Under the pieces are notes generated by a model that saw only the letters and a program-made list of their open reading frames with translations, ran no database searches and was not told the origin of the DNA. Source: Maribacter sp. (lineage in GTDB: Bacteria; Bacteroidota; Bacteroidia; Flavobacteriales; Flavobacteriaceae). Taken from it: 5,614 nucleotides of DNA. Below, piece after piece: positions 1-5,614 of this stretch. A program made the position numbers and the translations under genes. Every line of letters starts with the position of its first letter. Within the stretch, counting starts at the first letter, position 1. The stretch is from the NCBI GenBank assembly GCA_013001935.1, contig JABDKZ010000327.1:1-5614 (forward strand). The letters run 5' to 3'.

Positions 1-119
1 CTATTTACTAATGTATAAAGGGCATTTTAATGACAAAAAGGGCAAATTTCTATGTCAATTTGGGATAATATCCAAAAAAATAAATCAGGTGCCAACGTAT
101 TCCGCAATCAATATTTTAG
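1..119. other. AT-rich stretch with no supported gene
   Basis: This stretch lies downstream of the minus-strand small membrane protein gene. It contains a direct repeat AAAGGGCA at 17-24 and 37-44 (20-base period). A short imperfect dyad lies at about 59-76, next to an A-run at 74-80. Read on the minus strand, the T-run precedes the dyad instead of following it, so this is not a canonical intrinsic terminator for the gene at 120-491. A plus-strand frame is open from base 2 to a stop at 155-157, but its product is not recognisable. Confidence 0.4.
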
Positions 120-491
120 TTATACCGTATTATTTCGCTTATTTAAGATTTCAATAATCCAATAGAGTAGTTGGCTTATGCCACCAATGAAAACAAATAA
201 AAGAATCCATACTATAAGAAGGTTATTCTCTTTAAGGTTTGGATTTTGAACGGCATGCACAATATAGAAGACCAAGCTTCCCATTGCTATTAAAAAGACT
301 ATAAAAATAAAAATTATAAAAACCGAAATATTTCCTAGAATAGCAGCAGCTGATACATCCGCATGATTTTCCAATTCGTGCATATGGCTAAAAAAATAGA
401 TCAGAGCACCTAAATAAAATGAAATTGCTAAAAAAAGAGTGATTATTGGTGCAAGGGCAAAAAAGGCTTGCCAAAATTTATTTTGTAACAT
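120..491 (-). CDS. small three-helix membrane protein, PLD-nuclease N-terminal-like
   Basis: This 123-residue inner-membrane protein has no enzymatic motif I can see. Hydrophobic segments lie at about residues 12-34, 55-81 and 91-116, with a short polar loop rich in His and Glu at 36-45. The last two helices and the linker between them (FYIVHAVQNPNL, residues 75-86, followed by a Trp- and Gly-containing helix) resemble the two-helix PLDc_N module. That module is found alone in many small Bacteroidota proteins and at the N-terminus of cardiolipin synthases. No HKD catalytic motif is present, so it is not itself a phospholipase. The ATG start at 489-491 is 23 bases after the PaiB-like gene, which suggests it is the last gene of that operon. 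The PLDc_N resemblance is a by-eye inference and the function is unknown. Confidence 0.72.
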   Translation of the reverse strand: MLQNKFWQAFFALAPIITLFLAISFYLGALIYFFSHMHELENHADVSAAAILGNISVFIIFIFIVFLIAMGSLVFYIVHAVQNPNLKENNLLIVWILLFVFIGGISQLLYWIIEILNKRNNTV

Positions 492-514
492 AATCTATCA
501 TGTTTTCAATAAAT

Positions 515-1120
515 TTAAAGTTTTTTCATATGCCTTGCAATTTCTTTTGACCCGTGATTTCTCTGCTCTTTCAGTTCCGAAATGATATTGGGATGGTCAT
601 GTTCACGCCCTTGCGATAGTTTATAGGCAGCTTGTATTTTAGTAATTTTTATTTGAAACCCAACGACTCCTTTTATCTGTCGCATGGTCTTTTTTGACAA
701 ACTAGCTACTGAAATAGGATTTTTGGAATTTGCCTCATACTTAGTTACCAATTTATGCATTGAGGCCAAAACCTTTTCTTCGCTTAAAATTTTAATCTGC
801 CCGTAGACATGTACCGCAATATAGTTCCAGGTAGGAACTTCTTCTTCTTTGTACCATGAGGAAGATACATAACTATGCGGCCCATTGAATATGCACAAGA
901 CCTCACTGTTTTCCTCAAAGAATTTCCATTGTGGATTGACTTTTGAAATATGGCTTATCAATATATCATTCCCATCTTCATCAATGTCTAGTTCTAGGGG
1001 TATATGGGTCGCCCAAGGTTTTCCGTCGACCTGATTCACCAAAATGCCAAAACTGTTTTTTATGAGAAAATCTTTGACTTCATCGATATTCTCATTTTTA
1101 TAATGATGGGGTATATACAT
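515..1120 (-). CDS. PaiB family FMN-binding protein (putative negative transcriptional regulator)
   Basis: This 201-residue cytoplasmic protein has a flavin-reductase-like split beta-barrel of the PaiB family (FMN_bind_2). Family hallmarks visible are the N-terminal MYIPHHY (1-7), the PWATHIPL strand (35-42), HISKVNPQW (57-65), the signature NGPHSYVSSSWY (79-90), PTWNYIAVHVYG (96-107), and KLSQGREHDHP near the C-terminus. Its length matches the usual 200-215 residues and it appears intact. Bacillus subtilis PaiB is described as a repressor of sporulation and protease genes. In most other bacteria the role is unproven, and FMN or heme binding is at least as likely as DNA binding, since no helix-turn-helix is evident. 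The ATG lies 6 bases after the stop of the upstream hydrolase gene, so the two are probably co-transcribed. The family call is firm and the biological role is not. Confidence 0.9.
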   Translation of the reverse strand: MYIPHHYKNENIDEVKDFLIKNSFGILVNQVDGKPWATHIPLELDIDEDGNDILISHISKVNPQWKFFEENSEVLCIFNGPHSYVSSSWYKEEEVPTWNYIAVHVYGQIKILSEEKVLASMHKLVTKYEANSKNPISVASLSKKTMRQIKGVVGFQIKITKIQAAYKLSQGREHDHPNIISELKEQRNHGSKEIARHMKKL

Positions 1121-1126
1121 TCGTTA

Positions 1127-1993
1127 CTATTTTTCAACACCTATCAGTACCGGCAAATGGTCCGAAATATGTTTGTTGTTATCCATTCGGTCATCAATAT
1201 GAACATAGAATTTTACTTTAAACTTTGTAATAAAAATATAATCTATCCTATGATCAAGCGCCATATTCTGGTCAAACCCGTTGAATGTACCTTCTGGGCC
1301 ATAAAAAGGTCGCTCGGTGATGTCCTTTCCATCCTTCATTTTACTTCTTATTTGCTGTATGGGTTTTTCTTCGGGCCTAAGATTAAAATCACCCATTAGT
1401 ACAACAGCTATATTTTGATTATTGATCTTTTTTATGCGCTGTAGTATCAGATTTGCCGATTGCTCTCGTGCTTTTTCCCCTATATGATCAAAATGTGTAT
1501 TAAAAACATAGAATTGTTCCTTAGTTTTTAGATTCTCAAATAGCCCATAAGTGCAAATGCGTTCCATTGCCGCATCCCAACCAACAGAAACCTTTTCGGG
1601 TGATTCCGAAAGCCAGAAAGTATTGCTGTCCAGTACTTTATATAAGGTACTGTCATAATGAATAGCCGTGTATTCCCCTGCTTGTCGTCCATCATCCCTT
1701 CCAACTCCGATAAATGCGAAATCAACAAGACAGCTATCGATATATTTTACCTGATGGTGTAAAGCTTCCTGTGTGCCAATAAAGGAGGGTTCATAATGAC
1801 GGATTAAACGGATCAGACTTTCTTTACGGTCAATCCAATTATTGACCGTATCCCTTTTATTATCGTACTTAATGTTATAGGACATTAATTTTAAATCCTG
1901 CCCCGTTAGATTAAAAGATAAAATTGAAAGCAAAAGGAGTATAGCTATATTTTTATTCAAATGAGGAATTTTATTTTTTCGTAATTTAAACAC
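1127..1993 (-). CDS. secreted endonuclease/exonuclease/phosphatase-fold hydrolase
   Basis: This 288-residue protein carries an N-terminal signal peptide: a basic stretch at residues 3-14, a hydrophobic core at 16-29, and probable cleavage near G31/Q32. No lipobox Cys is present, so it should be a soluble periplasmic or exported enzyme. The remainder is a complete EEP (DNase I-like) domain. It shows the metal-binding Asn40 in MSYNIKYD, Glu76 in GTQEAL, His167 and Asp169 in NTHFDH, Asp202 and Asn204 in GDFN, IDYIF at 250-254, and the terminal SDHLPV with Asp278 and His279. EEP enzymes are Mg-dependent phosphodiesterases or phosphatases acting on nucleic acids, phosphoinositides or other phosphoesters. 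The substrate cannot be read from sequence. The start is a GTG at 1991-1993, because no in-frame ATG occurs before the signal peptide and the next one is at residue 37, inside the domain. It is probably the first gene of a three-gene operon. Confidence 0.9.
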   Translation of the reverse strand: MFKLRKNKIPHLNKNIAILLLLSILSFNLTGQDLKLMSYNIKYDNKRDTVNNWIDRKESLIRLIRHYEPSFIGTQEALHHQVKYIDSCLVDFAFIGVGRDDGRQAGEYTAIHYDSTLYKVLDSNTFWLSESPEKVSVGWDAAMERICTYGLFENLKTKEQFYVFNTHFDHIGEKAREQSANLILQRIKKINNQNIAVVLMGDFNLRPEEKPIQQIRSKMKDGKDITERPFYGPEGTFNGFDQNMALDHRIDYIFITKFKVKFYVHIDDRMDNNKHISDHLPVLIGVEK

Positions 1994-2023
1994 AAGGTAA
2001 TTATATAAAATCAGAGAAAAAAT

Positions 2024-2398
2024 ATGAAAGGCTATTTACATCAAATACATCCCGTTTTACCCGTAAAAGATGTTGTAGAAGCTCTTGATTTTTATGTGAA
2101 TCGATTAGGATTTAAGATTGCCTTCGCAGACGATAGCAAGAAGCCTTCCTATGCCGGCATAATCCGTGATGGTATTGAAATACATTTACAATGGCATGAT
2201 GCGGTTGAATGGGAGAAAGATATTGAAAGACCTATGTTACGGATCGTGACTCAGAATATAGATGCCTTATATGAAGAATTTTCAGAAAAGGATGTCTTTC
2301 ATGCCCATACACTTTTAAGGGAAACAGCTTGGGGTACAAGGGAATTTGCCTTTTATGATCCTTTTAAAAATGGATTAACATTTTATAGGGATGTTTAA
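2024..2398 (+). CDS. VOC superfamily protein, bleomycin-resistance/glyoxalase-like
   Basis: This 124-residue cytoplasmic protein consists of one vicinal-oxygen-chelate domain made of two beta-alpha-beta-beta-beta repeats. Visible landmarks are the opening strand QIHPVLPVKD (7-16), the helix ALDFYVNRLGF (20-30), the strand IEIHLQW (51-57), the second-repeat helix NIDALYEEF (78-86), and the closing WGTREFAFYDPFKNGLTF (103-120). The pattern matches the bleomycin-resistance-protein branch. The glutamate expected in the last strand of metal-dependent glyoxalases and FosA-type enzymes is not evident (LTFY there), so a ligand-binding role is more likely than a metal enzyme. A purine-rich stretch (AGAGAAAAAA) precedes the ATG. 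It is the only plus-strand gene here, divergent from the hydrolase and convergent with the transporter, so it is probably monocistronic. Actual bleomycin resistance should not be assumed. Confidence 0.88.
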   Translation: MKGYLHQIHPVLPVKDVVEALDFYVNRLGFKIAFADDSKKPSYAGIIRDGIEIHLQWHDAVEWEKDIERPMLRIVTQNIDALYEEFSEKDVFHAHTLLRETAWGTREFAFYDPFKNGLTFYRDV

Positions 2399-3792
2399 AT
2401 GGGCATCCAAACCACCAGAATTGCCTGTAAAATGAAAAAGGTTAAGAAAGGGATGACCAAATAACCCATAATATCACGTGCTTGTAATCGGGTTCCTGCG
2501 CCCATGATAGGCATGAGTATCAACAAATAAAATGGTTGTAACATATTGCTTAAACTTTCGCCATAGGCTACTGCTAATGATGCCCTAGAGATCATGCTCG
2601 TTATTTCCGATTCTGGTAGTCCTGCCCCAATTTCCTTTACCGCATTTATAATACTTGGCCCAACTACGGCAAACTCCCCACCAGCAGAGGGTATTGCAAA
2701 ATTCACAAACCCACCGGTTACATAAGCGAAAAAAGGATAGGAATCTATGGTTGCCGTAGAAGCCAATATTTGCCCCAGCCGCTCTCCTAGTCCGGTGTAC
2801 AGCATAATACCCATGATACCGGCATAGAAAGGATATTGAAATAATATCCCTGAAATATTACTACTTGCCCGCTTCATTGAAATAACATAATGCATGGGTG
2901 TTTGGTGTAACAGCATACCTACTATTATAAAAATGAAGATCATGATATTAAAATTCAAGTCAAGTCCTTTTGAACTAAAATGAAAGATGATATAGGTAAA
3001 TCCCATAAATACAATTATCAGTTGAAGTATATGGCTATTGTTCAAGCTGTCTGACCAAGATTTAAAAGGCAATTTTAAATTTGAGGCTTCTTCTTTAATA
3101 GTAACCGATTCAGAAGCTTCATTTGAAATCAGCAAATCAACATATTCCTTATTTTCAACAGTTTTTGGCCGTAAAAGATACATTAGTAAGGGAGCACCGA
3201 TTACTATCAATGCCATCATGGCAATGTTTAGGGAAGATCCCAAAGTAAATGAGGTAGGTATTACACTTGGTAATAAATCCGCTTCGATCAAAAAATTATT
3301 TTCGGTATTCAGTAATAATGGAATTGAGCTTGACGTCCCCAAAACCCAACTATTAAGCGAAAAATAAACACAAGCAATCAGAAAAGGATAATTTACCCCT
3401 TTAACCCGTTTTCCCAATTCCCGGGCCAAGACACAAGTAATCACCAACCAACCGAAGCTTACCAAACACAGAAGTATGCCTGAAAGTACTACAAGTACAT
3501 AAACTTGCCCTGGCTTATTTATATAACGAGCTATATAGTCTATTCCTTTTTTTACAATGGGTGAAAGTGCGATACTGAATCCTGTTATGATTATCAATAC
3601 AATCTGCATGGCAAAGCCTAACAAGTCAAAAAAACCATTGTACCACGATGTAATTATCCTAATGGCTGATGCATCTATCCAAAAAAAGGCGCTTAAGGCC
3701 ACTAATAAGGTAAGAACTAAGGCAAAAACAAACGCATTGGGCAGATATCTTAAAAACAGGTTGGTGAATTTTTCCCCAAGCTTTGCGATCAT
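2395..3792 (-). CDS. AtoE-type short-chain fatty acid transporter
   Basis: This 465-residue integral membrane carrier belongs to the SCFA_trans family, typified by Escherichia coli AtoE (about 440 residues), which is assigned to uptake of acetoacetate and other short-chain fatty acids. About twelve hydrophobic segments are visible, starting near residues 18, 55, 96, 134, 185, 254, 281, 318 and 352, with further ones to 463. A charged cytoplasmic loop lies at about 209-250. Family-type motifs are W149 to L160 (VLGTSSSIPL), QYPFYAGIMGIM (319-330), NFAIPSAGGEFAVVGP (364-379), MLQPF (417-421) and ARDIMGY (438-444). It appears complete. The ATG has no clear Shine-Dalgarno sequence. It lies 47 bases after the cyclase gene on the same strand and may be its downstream operon partner. 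No acetoacetate CoA-transferase or thiolase genes are next to it, so the substrate is inferred from family only. Confidence 0.9.
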   Translation of the reverse strand: MIAKLGEKFTNLFLRYLPNAFVFALVLTLLVALSAFFWIDASAIRIITSWYNGFFDLLGFAMQIVLIIITGFSIALSPIVKKGIDYIARYINKPGQVYVLVVLSGILLCLVSFGWLVITCVLARELGKRVKGVNYPFLIACVYFSLNSWVLGTSSSIPLLLNTENNFLIEADLLPSVIPTSFTLGSSLNIAMMALIVIGAPLLMYLLRPKTVENKEYVDLLISNEASESVTIKEEASNLKLPFKSWSDSLNNSHILQLIIVFMGFTYIIFHFSSKGLDLNFNIMIFIFIIVGMLLHQTPMHYVISMKRASSNISGILFQYPFYAGIMGIMLYTGLGERLGQILASTATIDSYPFFAYVTGGFVNFAIPSAGGEFAVVGPSIINAVKEIGAGLPESEITSMISRASLAVAYGESLSNMLQPFYLLILMPIMGAGTRLQARDIMGYLVIPFLTFFILQAILVVWMPI

Positions 3793-3810
3793 AACTGAGT
3801 AAGGTATTTA

Positions 3811-3839
3811 AATTACAAACGATTGCATTATCGTTAATT
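3811..3839 (-). promoter_or_regulatory. imperfect inverted repeat between cyclase and transporter genes
   Basis: A perfect 6-base dyad, AACGAT-N6-ATCGTT (3818-3835), can be extended by five more A/T pairs if three bases (3815-3817) bulge out. On the minus strand the hairpin begins right after the cyclase stop codon and is followed by an A/T-rich stretch without a clean U-run. It could be a weak terminator or attenuator, an operator for the transporter gene, or a chance fold in AT-rich DNA. No Bacteroidota-type promoter box (TAnnTTTG) is convincingly present in the gap. Confidence 0.35.
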
Positions 3840-4880
3840 TTATTCGATTACTTCGTAAGTCATAAGGGGTTTTGCCTTGTTTTTCAAGTCAATGCCACCA
3901 ATTTTCTTGCATTGAAAAGCTTCTTTCACCTGTTCATAGCAATATTCTGTAATAAGAATTTGATTTTCCTTAGCCGCATCCTGTAGTCGGGCGGCAATAT
4001 TCACAGTATCACCTATGACCGTATAATCCAATCGTTTTAGACTGGAAGAACCTATATTACCAGAGATCATTTCACCGCTTTTGATGCCAATGGAAACTTT
4101 TGGCTTATAGTGCTGGGTTCCTTTCACTTCAGGTAAGTTGTTGATTTGATTCCGTACGGCCAAGGCTGCATCGATGGCGCGATCTAAGTGATAATCCCCT
4201 CGAAATACGGCCATGACGGCATCGCCAATAAATTTGTCGATATGCCCTTCTTGGGCAATAATCTCTTTCACCATCACATCAAAATAGGTATTGAGCATTT
4301 GTACCACCACATCTGGCGAGGTATTTTCACTTATGGCAGTAAATCCACATACATCTATAAACATCACCGTGGCCTCAATACTTTCATTGGCCATGATGGT
4401 GGATTCGTATTCCTGACTACCCATAAAGTTGAGTACGTTTTCGTCTACGTACATCTTTAAAATATTGTTTTCTTTGATGGCTTGCAGGGTGTCCTTTAGT
4501 TGACGTGCGTGTTTTAAGGTCTTTTCCATAGTAATGGTAAGATCTTCAAAATTGATCGGTTTGGTGATAAAATCGAAAGCCCCCCGGTTCATCGCGGTAC
4601 GAATATTGTCCATATCGCCATAGGCGGAAACCATCACCGATTTTAGCAGTGGATTTAATTCGCTAAGTTTTGTAAGTAAGGTCAACCCATCCATTTCGGG
4701 CATATTGATGTCACTCAGGACCAGATCCATGTTGGGATTTGTGTTCAGCTTCTCCAGGGCGTCTAATCCATTGATGGCAAAGACAAACTCGTATTCATTT
4801 TGCCGTATCTGTTTCCTGAATTTTTGTTTGATGAGGACTTCTAAATCGGTCTCATCATCGACCACCAATATTTTAGCCAT
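3840..4880 (-). CDS. response regulator with class III adenylate/guanylate cyclase output domain
   Basis: This 346-residue cytoplasmic signalling enzyme makes a cyclic nucleotide, probably cAMP from ATP, under phosphorylation control. Residues 1-122 are a receiver domain with the acidic pocket Asp8/Asp9, phospho-acceptor Asp57 (LSDINMP), Ser85 and Lys107. A helical linker at about 112-150 connects it to a class III cyclase domain (about 168-346). Catalytic residues look complete: metal-binding Asp176 (FIDVCGFT) and Asp220 ([11 protein letters not shown]), base-selecting Lys216 and Thr287 (DYTVIGD), and transition-state Asn294 and Arg298 (VNIAAR). A Lys/Thr pair is the class IIIb pattern, known in adenylyl cyclases such as cyanobacterial CyaC, several of which respond to bicarbonate. 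The ATG overlaps the stop of the preceding receiver gene by one base (TAATG), implying translational coupling. ATP specificity is inferred; no cAMP-binding effector is encoded in the window. Confidence 0.94.
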   Translation of the reverse strand: MAKILVVDDETDLEVLIKQKFRKQIRQNEYEFVFAINGLDALEKLNTNPNMDLVLSDINMPEMDGLTLLTKLSELNPLLKSVMVSAYGDMDNIRTAMNRGAFDFITKPINFEDLTITMEKTLKHARQLKDTLQAIKENNILKMYVDENVLNFMGSQEYESTIMANESIEATVMFIDVCGFTAISENTSPDVVVQMLNTYFDVMVKEIIAQEGHIDKFIGDAVMAVFRGDYHLDRAIDAALAVRNQINNLPEVKGTQHYKPKVSIGIKSGEMISGNIGSSSLKRLDYTVIGDTVNIAARLQDAAKENQILITEYCYEQVKEAFQCKKIGGIDLKNKAKPLMTYEVIE

Positions 4881-5254
4881 TACAGTAATGTTTTTAATTT
4901 TTCCTTTAAGATACCAAATTCTACCGGTTTGGTGAGAAAATCATCTGCGCCCAGTTTCATGGCGGTATCATAGTTTTCCTTATCTCCATAAGCCGTGATC
5001 ATCATAACTACCGGTGGCGGTTTTAGAAAATTCTTCTTTATTTGTTCCAGCAATTCCAACCCACTCATCCCCGGCATGTTAATATCTGACAAGATGAGCA
5101 CTGCTTCTTGACTGTGTTTCCCTAAATAGGTCAGTGCCTCTTCCCCTGAAAAGGCAAAGGCAAAGTTTAATTCGTTATTCCGGATTTCTTTTCGGAACCG
5201 TTGCTGAAATAGCAATTGTACGTCCCGTTCGTCGTCTACTACTAATATTCTCAT
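4880..5254 (-). CDS. stand-alone receiver-domain response regulator
   Basis: This 124-residue protein is a single receiver domain without an output domain. The acidic pocket is Asp7/Asp8, the phospho-acceptor is Asp57 in LSDINMP, and the switch residues are Thr87 (ITAYGD) and Lys109 (LTKP); all are present. It closely resembles the receiver of the downstream cyclase protein, including a shared FRKxIRxNE stretch after the first helix, which suggests local duplication. Lacking an effector, it probably acts through protein contact, as a phosphate sink, or as a competitor for the adjacent kinase. It lies 57 bases after the kinase gene, and its TAA shares a base with the ATG of the cyclase gene, so all three are probably one transcript. 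The start is the ATG at 5252-5254, immediately before the canonical first strand (MRILVVDD). Confidence 0.94.
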   Translation of the reverse strand: MRILVVDDERDVQLLFQQRFRKEIRNNELNFAFAFSGEEALTYLGKHSQEAVLILSDINMPGMSGLELLEQIKKNFLKPPPVVMMITAYGDKENYDTAMKLGADDFLTKPVEFGILKEKLKTLL

Positions 5255-5311
5255 AGTGTAATTGATTAGATATGTTTGTTTTCTTTTGTGGTGTCCATAT
5301 TGTTAACTGTT

Positions 5312-5614
5312 TTATGAATTTGGCAAAGAAATAGTGAAAGTTGTTCCTTTGCCTGCTTGGGATTCCAGGTCTAAGTTACCCCCATGTCCTTTGGTCACAA
5401 TATCATAACTCATGCTCAGACCTAGGCCGGTACCCTGCCCGGTGGGTTTTGTGGTAAAAAAGGGCTGGAAGATTTTTTCCTTTACCTCATCCGGTATACC
5501 GTTGCCATTGTCCTTAACACTAATTGTAATCCCATTTTTGGTTTTTTTGGTTGAGAGTGATACAGTGGGTTTGTACTGGTCCTTAGAAACCGCCAACTTC
5601 GACAAGGTTTCCTT
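5312..5614 (-). CDS. sensor histidine kinase, C-terminal ATPase part (partial)
   Basis: Only the last 100 or so codons are present; the frame stays open to the window edge with no genuine start inside it, so the N-terminal sensor and the dimerisation/phospho-His region lie outside. The visible part is the HATPase_c domain: the G1 box DNGNGIP, the F box [10 protein letters not shown], the G2 box [13 protein letters not shown], and the closing [11 protein letters not shown] before the stop. The N box would lie just beyond the edge. The protein autophosphorylates on His with ATP and hands the phosphoryl group to a receiver. The two receivers immediately downstream are its obvious partner candidates. 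What it senses, and whether it is membrane-bound, cannot be determined here. The gap to the next gene (57 bases) shows no terminator or promoter I can support. Confidence 0.93.
   Translation of the reverse strand, partial: KETLSKLAVSKDQYKPTVSLSTKKTKNGITISVKDNGNGIPDEVKEKIFQPFFTTKPTGQGTGLGLSMSYDIVTKGHGGNLDLESQAGKGTTFTISLPNS

Noticed and set aside
59..80. Dyad with adjacent A/T run as a terminator for the operon ending at 120
   Set aside because: On the minus strand the T-run precedes the hairpin, and the stem is bulged with a three-base loop, which is not the terminator arrangement.
2..157. Plus-strand frame open from the window edge to a stop at 155-157, possibly the tail of an upstream gene
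   Set aside because: The translation resembles no family I know, the DNA is AT-rich, and the frame overlaps the end of the small membrane protein gene. A 52-codon open frame is not strong evidence without the upstream sequence.
1004..1399. Long plus-strand open frame (131 codons) across the junction of the PaiB-like and hydrolase genes
   Set aside because: It lies antisense to two clearly recognised genes, its translation has no recognisable domain, and its composition is that of a shadow frame.
2042..2049. Minus-strand TGTATTTG as a Bacteroidota -7 box for the hydrolase operon
   Set aside because: It differs from TAnnTTTG at one fixed position, and no TTTG-like -33 element sits at the expected spacing, so it is too weak to annotate.
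2055..2068. Palindrome-like TTTTAC-CC-GTAAAA near the divergent starts, as an operator
   Set aside because: It lies inside VOC coding sequence that encodes the conserved VLPVK strand, so codon constraints and chance explain it without invoking a regulator.
3557..3802. Plus-strand open frame of 81 codons opposite the start of the transporter gene
   Set aside because: It is wholly antisense to a well-supported membrane transporter and has no recognisable product; it is a shadow frame.
5266..5298. Ten-codon minus-strand mini-ORF (MDTTKENKHI) between kinase and receiver genes, a possible leader peptide
   Set aside because: No ribosome binding site, no regulatory codon run and no attenuator-like hairpins are visible; such short frames are common by chance.

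Overview
The window looks like a piece of chromosome from a member of the Bacteroidota, most likely a Flavobacteriaceae-type organism. The DNA is AT-rich, Shine-Dalgarno sequences are weak or absent, and the protein sequences (the histidine kinase C-terminus, the response regulators and the VOC protein) read like their flavobacterial relatives. This assignment is by eye; no search was run. No tRNA, rRNA, CRISPR array, insertion sequence, phage gene or attachment site was seen, and the window is densely coding.

Left part (about 1-1993, all minus strand). Three genes are read right to left with gaps of 6 and 23 bases, so they probably form one operon: a secreted endonuclease/exonuclease/phosphatase-fold hydrolase (1127-1993, GTG start), a PaiB-type FMN-binding protein (515-1120) and a small three-helix membrane protein (120-491). 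Bases 1-119 hold no gene I can support.

Middle part (2024-3792). A plus-strand VOC/bleomycin-resistance-like protein (2024-2398) starts only 30 bases from the divergent hydrolase gene. It ends in a 4-base overlap with the convergent gene for an AtoE-type short-chain fatty acid transporter (2395-3792, minus).

Right part (3840-5614, minus strand). This is a signalling cassette. It holds the C-terminal ATPase half of a sensor histidine kinase cut off by the window edge (5312-5614), a stand-alone receiver protein (4880-5254), and a receiver fused to a class III adenylate/guanylate cyclase domain (3840-4880), whose start codon overlaps the preceding stop codon. The likely logic is that the kinase phosphorylates one or both receivers and the second receiver controls cyclic nucleotide synthesis. 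The transporter gene follows 47 bases downstream on the same strand. It may be co-transcribed with the cassette, but an imperfect hairpin in that gap could equally separate them.

The families are all known ones and I see no clearly new system. The most interesting feature is the arrangement of kinase, receiver, receiver-cyclase and short-chain fatty acid carrier, which suggests a testable link between cyclic nucleotide signalling and carboxylate uptake.
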